Shown here: positions 1 to 9,215 of the stretch, piece by piece
Position numbering within the stretch: position 1 is the stretch's first letter
Layout of the letters: the number at the start of each line of letters is the position of its first letter
Assembly: GCA_964529285.1 (NCBI GenBank)
Contig: CAZGWK010000013.1
Coordinates: forward strand, 5,666 to 69,665
Reading direction: 5' to 3'
DNA length: 64,000 bases
Source: SURF-21 sp964529285
Lineage (GTDB): Bacteria; Actinomycetota; Geothermincolia; Geothermincolales; RBG-13-55-18
Position numbers and translations under genes: made by a program
The notes under the pieces: model-generated
Seen by the model: only the letters and a program-made list of their open reading frames with translations
The model's database searches: none
Told to the model about the DNA's origin: nothing

Positions 1-576
1 GCCCACGAATACCTGAAGAACAGGGTTACAGACCTCGTGGCCGCCGAGGAGGGCGCCTCCCAGGTGCCGCAGATATACGACGGCGTCGAGGGAGAGGTGA
101 ACCTCACCGTGGACGAGGTACCCGCCAACATCGTGGCGGAGCGCTCCGTGTACTTCAACTACGGTTCGTCTGACGACGGTGCCACCTCCATAGGCGCCTC
201 CCGGACCTACCCCAGGTGGTTCCTGGCCGAGGGTTACACGGGCGGGCAGTTCGATACCTTCGTGCTCGTCATGAACCCCTACGACTTCTTCCAGAAGATC
301 ACGGCGACCTACATGACGCCGGAGGGTGAGCCCATCGTCATGGAGTACGTGTGCCCGCCGAAATACCGCATGACCATCAAGGTGGATGACCAGGACCCGA
401 GACTGGCCTCCACGGACGTGTCCACCATGATCTACGCGCAGCCCACCGAGGTGGCTTCCGCCGGCTTTGGAGGCGGCGTGGTGGTGGAGAGGGCCATGTA
501 CTTCACTTACACCGATCCCCTGGACGGTTCCGTCAAGGCCGGCGGCTCTTCATCGATCGGTTACGGTACCTGGTAA
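1..576 (+). CDS. Secreted repeat protein, 5' end outside window
   Basis: The reading frame is open from base 1, so the gene starts upstream of the window; a GTG at 37 is internal. The 191 visible residues contain the end of one repeat (ERSVYFNY, then a SIG ending) and one complete repeat of about 105 residues, from RWFLAEG through VMNP to VVVERAMYFTY and a final SSSIG. The same architecture occurs four times in the protein at 6571, so both belong to one family of extracellular beta-rich repeats. Function is unknown; a cell-surface or secreted adhesion or structural role is an inference. A strong hairpin terminator follows 13 bases after the stop. Confidence 0.75.
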   Translation, partial: AHEYLKNRVTDLVAAEEGASQVPQIYDGVEGEVNLTVDEVPANIVAERSVYFNYGSSDDGATSIGASRTYPRWFLAEGYTGGQFDTFVLVMNPYDFFQKITATYMTPEGEPIVMEYVCPPKYRMTIKVDDQDPRLASTDVSTMIYAQPTEVASAGFGGGVVVERAMYFTYTDPLDGSVKAGGSSSIGYGTW

Positions 577-589
577 TAAACGAGAACAA

Positions 590-621
590 GAGGGGCCGGG
601 CCGACCCGGCCCCTCTTTCTT
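590..621 (+). terminator. Rho-independent terminator
   Basis: Perfect 11-bp stem (590-600 with 605-615), 4-base loop, followed by TTTCTT. It lies directly after the stop of the secreted repeat protein. Confidence 0.85.
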
Positions 622-649
622 ATCGTCTGCGCATGATGAACCGCTGCTT

Positions 650-766
650 GAATCGCGTAAGCGGCAGCGGCATCCGAAGGATGACGCGGCGGTGTCCAGT
701 GCCTGGACAAGTCCGGCCTCGCTGACGAATCCCGTGATTGTGGCATGACTTGCCCAGGCCTGACAC
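650..766. repeat. Intergenic dispersed repeat, copy 1
   Basis: This stretch resembles 60531-60634. Both start with GAATCGCG and share AAGCG-CAGCG, CCGAAGG, CGCGGCGGTG, CCAGT and CCTGGAC, and both end with CCAGGCCTG followed two bases later by ACG. Copy 1 also holds a perfect small hairpin (693-699 with 703-709). No coding potential is seen. Probably a short dispersed, possibly transcribed or mobile, repeat. Confidence 0.5.
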
Positions 767-818
767 GTTTACATCCAGATGATACACGTGTACGTTCACA
801 CGTTAGAATCAGGCTCGA

Positions 819-1640
819 TTATTTCTGACACCTCGGACAGAAGTAAGAGCTGCGGCCGGAGATGACCTCGCGCAAGATAGCCGAGCCGCATGCGGGGCAT
901 CTCTTCCCTTCGCGGCGGTAGACGCGGTGGTCGTCCTGGAAGTCTCCCCTCTGCCCGCGCAGGTCCACGTAATCGCTCACCGAGGAGCCCCCGAGCGAGA
1001 TGGCCTCGCCGAGCACCTCGCGCAGCGCGGCGTGGATGCGCTCGATCTCCGCCGGGAAGAGCTCGTTCAGACGGCGCAGGGGGCTTATCCCGGCGCGGTG
1101 CAGAGACTCGTCCGCGTAGATGTTTCCGATGCCCGCCACCCGCGACTGGTCCATGAGGGCGGACTTGACCCTGCATTTGCCGCTCAGCGCAGCGGCCAGG
1201 ACCTCGCAAGTGAAGTCATCGGCAAGGGGCTCCGGGCCGATGGAATGCAGGCCGCGCAGGGGCGCGCGGTCTCCGCGGCGCAGCAGGGCCGTCTCCCCAA
1301 AAGTGCGCGGGTCGACGTAGAGCAGGTCCCTGCCGTCCTCGAGGTGAAAAACGAGATGGGTATGGCGGGGGCGTTCCTCCCGCGGCGAGGAAAGGACCAG
1401 GGAACCGGTCATCCCCAGGTGTATGATAAGTTCCTTCCCGTCGTCCAGGGCGAGCAGGAGGTACTTCCCCCTGCGGCCGATTCCCTCTATGCGGCGCGCT
1501 TTCAGGCCCCTGCGGTATCCCAGGGGCGTGGGATAGGTCACCAGCCTGTCCAGGCCGACTTCGCAGCTGGAGACGCGCGCTCCCGCGAGTTCCTTCTCCA
1601 GCTGTCCGCGGATTATCTCGACTTCCGGCAGCTCCGGCAA
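819..1640 (-). CDS. mutM: Formamidopyrimidine-DNA glycosylase (Fpg/MutM)
   Basis: Base-excision repair enzyme that removes oxidised purines such as 8-oxoguanine and nicks the abasic site. The chosen TTG start at 1640 gives the N-terminus MPELPEVE, whose Pro2 is the Schiff-base nucleophile and Glu3 the catalytic acid of the family. An ATG six codons upstream (1658) would bury the proline and is rejected. Visible features are the beta-hairpin lysine in GRRGKYLL (about residue 59), the helix-two-turn-helix region with GIGNIYADE, and a C-terminal zinc finger with CPAC and CPRC. Length, 273 residues, is normal. It stands alone, downstream of the two-component operon on the same strand. Confidence 0.95.
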   Translation of the reverse strand: MPELPEVEIIRGQLEKELAGARVSSCEVGLDRLVTYPTPLGYRRGLKARRIEGIGRRGKYLLLALDDGKELIIHLGMTGSLVLSSPREERPRHTHLVFHLEDGRDLLYVDPRTFGETALLRRGDRAPLRGLHSIGPEPLADDFTCEVLAAALSGKCRVKSALMDQSRVAGIGNIYADESLHRAGISPLRRLNELFPAEIERIHAALREVLGEAISLGGSSVSDYVDLRGQRGDFQDDHRVYRREGKRCPACGSAILREVISGRSSYFCPRCQK

Positions 1641-1824
1641 TATCTCCACTTCCTTCATGCGAGGGCCCTACGCATACTATGCAACATCCACGCCCGGTCC
1701 GACATTGACGGATGTTTGTCGTGCGCATGCCGTTTATCTCAGCGCCGTCGTCCAAGCTGGCCGCACGCGGTTTCGCTGCGAGGAGATGCAGCATCTCTGC
1801 GCAAGTATAACCTTTGCTTGACAC

Positions 1825-3306
1825 CTAAGGGCCGCCGGCGTTGTGGATGTCCGGGGGCGAGAGCGGCAGCTCCAGCGTGAAGACGGTCCCGACGCCGGGC
1901 TTGCTCCACAGCGATATCCTGCCCCCCAACAGGTTGAGGAGTTCGCGGCAAAGGGCCAGCCCCAGCCCCGAGCCACCATAGCGCGGTGAGCGGGAACGCT
2001 CCACGCGCGAGAAACGGTCGAAGATGTGCTCCAGCTCCTCCTCGGGGATGCCCTGCCCGTTGTCCCTGACCTGGATACGCGCTCCCCCGGGAAGGGGATC
2101 CACGGAGAGCATTACCTCGCCCCCCGCGGGCGTGAACTTGATGGCGTTGTCCAGCAGGTTGTACAGGACCTGCTCCAGGGTATCGCTGTCCGTCTTTACA
2201 GGTGGGGTGCCGGGATGGACCTCGACCTTTAGCTTGATGCCTTTTTCGCGTGCAGCGGGAAGGAGCTTCTCTCCCAGCGCCTCCGCGTATTCGGCCAGAG
2301 GAAGAGGCGCCGGATGCAGGGCCCAGACCCCGGCATCTATGCGTGACAGCGCCAGGAGCTGCTCCAGCACCCGTTTCAGGCGGGCGGTCTCGTCGCTGAT
2401 GATAGTGAGGTAGCGCCGCTTGTCCTCGTCCGACTCCACCATGTCGTCCAGCAGGGCCTGCGAGAAGCCCTCGATGGAGGTAAGCGGGGTGCGTATCTCG
2501 TGCGAGACGTTGGCCACGAAGTCCTTCTGCAGCTGCGTGCTGTTCTGGATGCGCTCGGCCATGTAGTTGAAGTAGCGGGAGAGATCCGAGATCTCGTCCC
2601 GGCCGCTCACCTCCACTCGCCTGTCGAGGTTGCCGTGGGCCAGCTCCCAGGCCGCATTGCTCAGCTCGCGCAGGGGCTTGAGCACGTAGCTGCTGGTATA
2701 GAGGGCGAGGATGATGGAGAGTAACAGCGCCGCGCCGCCGGCGATGACCAGGTAACGCAGCAGCCCGCCGCTGGAAGTGGGGACCAGGTTCTCGTAGCGT
2801 TTGGCGACCAGCAGGTTGTAAAAGGAAGGTTGGCTGGATATGTCCAGGCGGATGGCGACTACGAGGGAATCGCCCATTATGGCGATTTCGGCGCGGTTTG
2901 TAGCCATGCCCTCGACGGCCAGGAGCGCGGGGTCGATCTTACGAGGCATGCGCAGCGGCAGCGGCAGCGGGGCTAGCACATCCCCGCTATCGTTCACCAC
3001 GACGCTCGCTGCGTTGATCAGCTTGCCCTCGAGGCGCAGCAGCTGGGTGACCCTTTCGACGTTGGCGATGGGCTGCTCGGGGAACTGCTGTCCCAGCCCG
3101 AAAGCCAGCTCCAGGTCGCGAGCCATCTCCTGGGTCTGCTCTACGAGCTCGCTGCGGGCGCTTTCCTCCTCGCGGTTCTTCTCCCGCCATACGAAGTACG
3201 CGAAAAGCGTCCCGAAGAGCAGGAGGCTCAAGACGCTCAATACGAGGAAGTAAAATAGGAACCTGCCGCGCAGGGAGCGGAACTGGGCACCACTTCCTGC
3301 GGCCAT
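1825..3306 (-). CDS. Sensor histidine kinase (HAMP, HisKA, HATPase)
   Basis: Membrane sensor kinase of 493 residues. Transmembrane segments at about residues 16-40 and 183-207 flank an extracytoplasmic sensor region of roughly 140 residues. A HAMP linker, a HisKA domain with phospho-acceptor His269 in VSHEIRTPLTS, and an ATPase domain with N (NLLDNAIKF), G1 (DNGQGIP) and G2 (GGSGLGLALC) boxes follow. The gene starts 3 bases after the stop of the OmpR-type regulator, so the pair is almost certainly cotranscribed and cognate. The family phosphorylates its partner regulator; the signal is unknown. Confidence 0.93.
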   Translation of the reverse strand: MAAGSGAQFRSLRGRFLFYFLVLSVLSLLLFGTLFAYFVWREKNREEESARSELVEQTQEMARDLELAFGLGQQFPEQPIANVERVTQLLRLEGKLINAASVVVNDSGDVLAPLPLPLRMPRKIDPALLAVEGMATNRAEIAIMGDSLVVAIRLDISSQPSFYNLLVAKRYENLVPTSSGGLLRYLVIAGGAALLLSIILALYTSSYVLKPLRELSNAAWELAHGNLDRRVEVSGRDEISDLSRYFNYMAERIQNSTQLQKDFVANVSHEIRTPLTSIEGFSQALLDDMVESDEDKRRYLTIISDETARLKRVLEQLLALSRIDAGVWALHPAPLPLAEYAEALGEKLLPAAREKGIKLKVEVHPGTPPVKTDSDTLEQVLYNLLDNAIKFTPAGGEVMLSVDPLPGGARIQVRDNGQGIPEEELEHIFDRFSRVERSRSPRYGGSGLGLALCRELLNLLGGRISLWSKPGVGTVFTLELPLSPPDIHNAGGP

Positions 3307-3309
3307 GCC

Positions 3310-4002
<693 letters not shown>

Positions 4003-4008
4003 CCTGCT

Positions 4009-4929
4009 TCACTCCTCGAGTACATAGGCGCATGATCCTTGCGCCCGCGCCTTCAGGAGGACCTGGGCGCCCCACTCCGCCATGGCCGCATAGGTGGCGA
4101 CGAAACGGAAGGCGTTGCATACCCCCCCGAGGGTGAGATTGACGTAAGGTACGTGTATGAGGTCGCCACGGTAATCGTAATATGTAAGCTCGCCGAGATT
4201 GCGGTGTTGTTCGAAGTAATGCTCCAGCCGCTCTTCCTCGAAGCGTTCGATCAGGGATTCGCACAGGGAAGGGATCTCGGCGCTGGGAGCGAGGAAAAAG
4301 AACTCCTCGTAGGAGGGCTGCCCCAGAAAAGCCCCGCCTGCAGGGAACCGGGACACCGCGTCTTCCAGAAGTCGCGAGACGTGCAAGAGCAGCCTGTCGC
4401 CGCGGCTGATGCCGTAGGCCTCCCGGTACTCCCGGAAGTTGTCGATGGCGGCGAAAACTGCGGTGAAGGTGTCTCCTTCGTGCAGGCGCCGGTTCACTTC
4501 CCTCTCGATGGAGGGAGCGCCGGGCAGACCGGTGACGGGGTGTGACGATAGCTCCTCCTTGCTGCTGCGGATGTGTGCCTTGATCCTGGCCATCAACTCC
4601 TGGTTGTTGAAGGGCTTGGTGATATAGTCGACACCCCCGGCCTCCAGCCCCACTATCTTGTCCTCCACCGATTCGCGAGCGGTGAGGAATATTATGGGTA
4701 TAAGGCGCGTACGCGAACGGGTGCGCAGCTGACGGCATATCTGTATGCCGTCCATCACCGGCATCATCACGTCCAGGATTATCAGGTCGGGCTGGATGGA
4801 CTCCGCGAGTTCGACGGCCTTGTTGCCCTCCTCGGCGACGTGCACCTCGAAGTCCTCGTCCTCGAGGTAGAATTTTACCGCCTTGAGGATCTCCGGCTCG
4901 TCGTCTATGAACAGTATTCTTCCCTGCAT
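4009..4929 (-). CDS. Response regulator with degenerate GGDEF domain
   Basis: The start is the ATG at 4929, preceded by AAGGGG; a longer frame to 5136 has no domain content. Residues 1-120 are a receiver domain with Asp53 in IILDVMMP and lysine in ITKPF. Residues 130-235 follow a diguanylate cyclase layout (HPVTGLPGAPSIEREV, then AAIDNFREYREAYG), but the active-site GGDEF is replaced by PSYEEF at about residues 205-210. Catalysis of cyclic di-GMP synthesis is therefore unlikely. The domain may bind a nucleotide or act as a protein interaction surface. It is the first gene of a three-gene operon with the OmpR-type regulator and histidine kinase. Confidence 0.85.
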   Translation of the reverse strand: MQGRILFIDDEPEILKAVKFYLEDEDFEVHVAEEGNKAVELAESIQPDLIILDVMMPVMDGIQICRQLRTRSRTRLIPIIFLTARESVEDKIVGLEAGGVDYITKPFNNQELMARIKAHIRSSKEELSSHPVTGLPGAPSIEREVNRRLHEGDTFTAVFAAIDNFREYREAYGISRGDRLLLHVSRLLEDAVSRFPAGGAFLGQPSYEEFFFLAPSAEIPSLCESLIERFEEERLEHYFEQHRNLGELTYYDYRGDLIHVPYVNLTLGGVCNAFRFVATYAAMAEWGAQVLLKARAQGSCAYVLEE

Positions 4930-5277
4930 AGGACCCCTTCCTGACTCCTGTAGATATATTACCGCTGGCGCGCGCTTTGTCCAACACCGCGCCTCGCTCC
5001 GGGGAAGGCGGCCCGGTCCGCTGAGAGTGTCGATATGCCTACAGGTTAGGCCGCAATGAGCCGAATAAATACACAGGCAATGGACATGATCCCAGGTAGG
5101 GACTAACATAATATTACAAGTAAGGGAAGCGGACATTTTTGGGAGCGGGGGAACCCCGCTCCCACGCGGCCCTCAGGCAGGCATGAAAGCAAGGACAGGA
5201 GACGTGGATTCCGCCGTCTCGGACGAGGATTCCGGGCGGGATACGAAGGGGGTGCAGTGACAGTGGATGAGGCAAGG
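4930..5277. other. Divergent intergenic region with a strong palindrome
   Basis: About 350 bases between the leftward two-component operon and the rightward secreted protein. It must contain both promoters, but no clear -35/-10 pair stands out. A perfect 10-bp inverted repeat with a 3-base loop lies at 5141-5163 (GGGAGCGGGG and CCCCGCTCCC). Neither side is followed by a T run, so it is not an ordinary terminator. Confidence 0.5.
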
Positions 5278-6336
5278 ATGAGTAAAGGGTGGCGTCGCCT
5301 GGTGGCGATCTCCTGCACCCTGCTCCTCGCGGGAAGCTTGTTCCTGTTCCTGGGCATGACGGTCTGGGCACAGGACGAGCCGCAGCCCGCTGATACGGAG
5401 CAGCCGGTGGAAACGGAACAACCTGCGGAGACGGAGGAGACGGCCACGCAGCCGGCCCAGACCTCCGAGCAGGACGGCCTGACCATCGATTACTGGGAGC
5501 CCCAGGTGGGCACCCGCACCGTCTACTATATAAACGACTACATGAACGATATCCACGGTAACATCTTCGGGACGAGTATGCTGGGGTACTGGGACGCAGT
5601 GCTTCTCTATTCGACCAGTATAAGCCCGATAAACTACTCCAGCGATTTCTATTATTCGGTCGAAGCGCTAAGCGAGATGGTCAGTGTCTATTTTGACCTC
5701 GAGGGTCCCTGGTACTTCAATATGACGACGCCGTTTAAGTACATAGAGGAAGTCATAGGAATACACGAGGCGCCCGATGCGGACAAGTTCCCCGAGGCCA
5801 CGTACGCAGTGGATTACCTGGTCATTGGCTCAGGAGGATGGCGGATCTGGGGCACCGAGTATCGCAGTAACGATGCGACTGAGAAGACATGGAAGGTCTG
5901 GGGCACTACGATGGAATATTTCCCACCGGGCGAAACTTACTCCGTAAAAGAGCTGTATTATACACGCAGCCCGATCGACAGGAAGACCCCGGTTGCGCAG
6001 ACAATAGCTGCATTTCCCATGAGCGTGGGGATGACCGGTCATGTAGACGCTATCTTTGTAGAGGGTTCCGGGTTGAACGAGACTTCCGGTTCGGCGACTT
6101 ACGAGGTGATCGCGGGAGGAGAACTGTCTTTGCCGGCAGGTACGTATGATGCCCTGCTCTTCAAGTACGATTGGACATCTCCGCCAGACGGTGAACAGTT
6201 CACGCAGATCGAGTACGTATGGTTCGTGCCCGAAATCGGTTTCGCCGTTGACGCTAAGAGCTTGCCCAACATCCTCGGTCCGACTTTCGGGGAAACCGTT
6301 GATGCTGCAGTACTGGAGGAACAGACGACCCCGTAA
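5278..6336 (+). CDS. Secreted protein of unknown function
   Basis: The 352-residue product starts with basic residues and a hydrophobic segment, then VWAQ as a likely signal-peptidase site near residue 37. An acidic Pro/Thr/Glu linker follows (repeats of TEQP and ETEE), then a globular region of about 270 residues rich in Tyr, Trp and Ser with YYINDYMNDIHG near its start. No catalytic motif was recognised. ATG 5278 is preceded by GAGG; a GTG at 5257 in frame is an alternative. A GC-rich hairpin follows the stop. It neighbours another secreted protein, so it probably belongs to the cell-envelope set. Confidence 0.75.
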   Translation: MSKGWRRLVAISCTLLLAGSLFLFLGMTVWAQDEPQPADTEQPVETEQPAETEETATQPAQTSEQDGLTIDYWEPQVGTRTVYYINDYMNDIHGNIFGTSMLGYWDAVLLYSTSISPINYSSDFYYSVEALSEMVSVYFDLEGPWYFNMTTPFKYIEEVIGIHEAPDADKFPEATYAVDYLVIGSGGWRIWGTEYRSNDATEKTWKVWGTTMEYFPPGETYSVKELYYTRSPIDRKTPVAQTIAAFPMSVGMTGHVDAIFVEGSGLNETSGSATYEVIAGGELSLPAGTYDALLFKYDWTSPPDGEQFTQIEYVWFVPEIGFAVDAKSLPNILGPTFGETVDAAVLEEQTTP

Positions 6337-6360
6337 AGCAACACTGCGAATTATATCGGG

Positions 6361-6388
6361 GGGCGGCCCGCCGGGCCGCCCTCGTTAG
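6361..6388 (+). terminator. Hairpin, probable terminator
   Basis: Perfect 9-bp GC stem (6361-6369 with 6373-6381) and 3-base loop, followed by TCGTTAGT. The tail is only weakly T-rich, so termination may be partial. Confidence 0.6.
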
Positions 6389-6570
6389 TGTCCGCGGACG
6401 GGCACGGATACCTTATCTTAATGGGAGGAAGGCTTATCGTGGCGTTGCCCCCGCCCTCCGGCGAAGAGCCTTATAATATAGTCTGCGTTTCGTGATATAT
6501 TACTCGGGGCGCGGTAGAAGCAGCGCCGCGCTCGGGCAAGTGAGTCGAAGGTCGAGCCTGGAGGTGCGAG

Positions 6571-8187
6571 ATGCGATGGGCTAAGGTCTTCCCGGTGTTC
6601 ATTCTGCTGGCCGCGCTGGTCCTGTCGGCGGCTCCCCTCGCCGAGGCCCAGGTGATCGCGCAGGTTCCCGTGATAGACAACATCCTGCCTTCAGCCGCCT
6701 GGAGGGGCACTCCCGTGGTCATCCAGGGCAGCGATTTCGGCAGCCTGCAGGTACCCTTCATCAGCACGGTGACCTTCAACGGCGTGGACGCCGGTTCGGC
6801 CATCGAATGGAGCGACAGCTATATCGTGGTCTTCGTGCCCCAGGAGGCCACCTCGGGTCCCGTGGTCGTTAGCAATCTCTTCGGGGAGAGCGAGCCCTAC
6901 GAATTCACCATCTACGAGCAGCCCCCCGCCGTACCCTGCTACTTCGCGGAGGGCACCACCCGCGCCGGCTTCGAGGAGTGGCTGACGCTCTACAACCCTT
7001 ACGACGTGGAGCACACCGCAACCGTGACCTACCTGGTGGCCGACGGGGCTAACCGCATCCGCTACTACAACATCCCCGCCCACGCCCGGGTGAACATTTA
7101 CGTCAATTCCGAGATCGGTTCCGACCGCGACGTCTCCCTGGTGGTGACGGGCACCGAAAGGCTCTATGCCGAGCGCCCCATGTACTTCCGTTACAAGGAC
7201 AGCTGGACGGGCGGCCACTGCAGCGAACCGGCACTGGATACCAGCAATACATGGTTCTTCGCGGAGGGCACCACGCGCGCCGGTTTCGAGGAATGGCTTT
7301 GCCTGGCCAACCCGAGCGCCGTGGACGCCGAGGTCGAGGTGACTTTTGTCTTCTCGGACGGAGGGGTTGTGACCCTGCCCTACACGGTGCCGGCATGGAA
7401 GAGGTACACGGTCGACGTGAACGCTACCATTGGGCCGGAAAAGGACGTAGCGATAGTGGTCAATTCCGACCAGCCTGTAGTCGCGGAGCGCCCCATGTAT
7501 TTTTCCTACCGCGGCATGTGGGACGACGGGCATATCAGCATTGGGGCGCCTGCCGCCCTCAACACCTGGTATTTCGCGGAGGGCACCACGCGCGCCGGCT
7601 TCGAGGAATGGCTTTGCCTTGCCAACCCCAACGGAAAGGACGCCGAGGTGGAGGTGACGTATCATCTCGCTTCCGGCGATGAGATAAAGCAGTACGTCAC
7701 CGTAGCGGCGGCGAGGAGGCACACCATCTTCGTCAACTCCATCATCGGTCCCGAGCAGGACGTCGCCATAAAGGTCGATTCGAGCCATCCTGTAGTCGCG
7801 GAGCGCCCCATGTACTTCGATTACCGCTCGCAATGGAACGGGGGCTCTCTCTGCATCGGTGCGGAGGCCCCCTCCAACTCCTGGTTCTTCGCGGAGGGCA
7901 GCACCCGCGAGGGCTTCGAGGAGTGGCTTTGCCTGCTCAACCCGGGTGATTTATACGCAGAGGTAAACGTCACCTACGTATTCCAGGACGCCACCACCCG
8001 GACACAGGACCTTATTCTGGCGCCCGGCCAGCGCTTTTCCGTTAACGTCAACGAAGTGGTGGGCCCCGGCAGGGACGTGGCGATATGGGTGGAGTCGGGA
8101 CAGGGAGTGGTGGCCGAACGCTCCATGTATTTTTCCTATCACGAGGCCTGGGACGGGGGGCATACCGCCCTGGGCGTAGCGCCTTGA
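6571..8187 (+). CDS. Secreted protein with IPT/TIG-like domain and four WFAEG repeats
   Basis: A 538-residue product with a signal peptide (VFILLAALVLSAAPLAEAQ). Residues about 30-115 resemble an IPT/TIG immunoglobulin-like domain (IDNILPSAAWRGTPVVIQG). Four repeats of about 105 residues follow, beginning near residues 122, 226, 331 and 434. Each starts with a Phe-Ala-Glu-Gly (FAEG) block and GFEEWL, continues with NP and V-x-V-T-(Y/F), and ends with ER(P/S)MYF and a Ser/Ala-Leu/Ile-Gly. The middle repeats are also nearly identical in DNA. There is no LPXTG or terminal membrane anchor. The same repeat is present in the gene at the left edge. A surface or matrix role is inferred. Confidence 0.85.
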   Translation: MRWAKVFPVFILLAALVLSAAPLAEAQVIAQVPVIDNILPSAAWRGTPVVIQGSDFGSLQVPFISTVTFNGVDAGSAIEWSDSYIVVFVPQEATSGPVVVSNLFGESEPYEFTIYEQPPAVPCYFAEGTTRAGFEEWLTLYNPYDVEHTATVTYLVADGANRIRYYNIPAHARVNIYVNSEIGSDRDVSLVVTGTERLYAERPMYFRYKDSWTGGHCSEPALDTSNTWFFAEGTTRAGFEEWLCLANPSAVDAEVEVTFVFSDGGVVTLPYTVPAWKRYTVDVNATIGPEKDVAIVVNSDQPVVAERPMYFSYRGMWDDGHISIGAPAALNTWYFAEGTTRAGFEEWLCLANPNGKDAEVEVTYHLASGDEIKQYVTVAAARRHTIFVNSIIGPEQDVAIKVDSSHPVVAERPMYFDYRSQWNGGSLCIGAEAPSNSWFFAEGSTREGFEEWLCLLNPGDLYAEVNVTYVFQDATTRTQDLILAPGQRFSVNVNEVVGPGRDVAIWVESGQGVVAERSMYFSYHEAWDGGHTALGVAP

Positions 8188-8256
8188 TGTTATAATCTCA
8201 AGGTGTGAGCGCGGCAGAAAGGATGTTAGCTCGTGGTTTTCGGCAGGTGAACGATC

Positions 8257-9024
8257 TTGGATGAGGATTGCATCAGGCGCGCCGCACAGATGATCCTGGA
8301 GTCGATCCAGGTGGTGGCGCTCACGGGAGCGGGTATATCCGTGGAATCCGGAATCCCTGACTTCCGTTCCCCTGGCGGCCTGTGGACCAAGTACGATCCC
8401 CTCCTGTACGGCACCTACGAGTCTTTTGTGAACCATCCCGAACGTTTCTGGGAGATGGCCAAGGAGCTCAACCCCACGCTGGAGAACGCCGAGCCGAACC
8501 CGGCCCATTACGCCCTCGCCGAACTCGAAAGCCTGGGAAAATGCAGGACGGTCATCACCCAGAACATAGACCATCTACACCAGCGTGCCGGCTCCAGCGA
8601 CGTCCTCGAGCTCCACGGCACCCACCGTACCGGCCATTGCATGACTTGCAGCCGCGTCTTCAGCCTGGAGGAGATGAAGGAGCTCAGCGGGCACGGCGAA
8701 TGCGTAGCCTGCTGTCCCGAGGACCAGGCTACCATCAAGCCGGACGTGGTCTTCTTCGGCGAACCGTTGAATTCAAAAGTCCTTTCGCGCGCCGCCGAAC
8801 TGGCATCCACATCCGACCTGATGCTGGTGGTGGGCTGCAGCCTGGAGGTTTATCCGGCTGCCGCCCTTCCCGAATACACCAGACGCCGCAGAGGAAGGCT
8901 GATATTCGTCAACACCGTGTCTACCTGTCACGATGACCAGGCGGACCTGGTCTGCCTGGGCAAAGCGGGTGAAGCCCTCCCCGCGATCGTGGATGCCTAC
9001 AGGAAACTGTCCGCGAGGAGATGA
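8257..9024 (+). CDS. cobB: Sir2-family NAD-dependent protein deacylase
   Basis: Sirtuin of 255 residues that removes acyl groups from lysines using NAD+. The sequence shows the NAD-binding GAGISVESGIPDFRS, TQNIDHLHQRAG, catalytic His120 in ELHGTH, zinc ligands Cys128/Cys131 and Cys149/Cys152, and VVGCSLEVYPAA near the end. The start is TTG at 8257 with AGGTGA upstream; the nearby ATG is out of frame. It is a single gene. Its acyl preference cannot be assigned: the Tyr/Arg pair typical of desuccinylases was not identified with certainty. Confidence 0.93.
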   Translation: MDEDCIRRAAQMILESIQVVALTGAGISVESGIPDFRSPGGLWTKYDPLLYGTYESFVNHPERFWEMAKELNPTLENAEPNPAHYALAELESLGKCRTVITQNIDHLHQRAGSSDVLELHGTHRTGHCMTCSRVFSLEEMKELSGHGECVACCPEDQATIKPDVVFFGEPLNSKVLSRAAELASTSDLMLVVGCSLEVYPAAALPEYTRRRRGRLIFVNTVSTCHDDQADLVCLGKAGEALPAIVDAYRKLSARR

Positions 9025-9215
9025 TCTAAGAGCGGTGGACAATGGCCGCCTGAAAGGCCAGCGACGGAAAGGGGGTTTTCAAGCGGTGCTTTTGTCTGCT
9101 TTTATTAAGGGAACGAATAATATAGAAGGGACCGTGACGGCAGCCGGCTAGTTTCAAACGGGAAACAGCACGATTGGTCTGGGCTCGGCTCGAGGCTCTT
9201 AAGGAGGATTTAAAC

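Noticed and set aside
6942..7935. Direct repeats as a mobile element
   Set aside because: They are in-frame protein repeats inside one gene.
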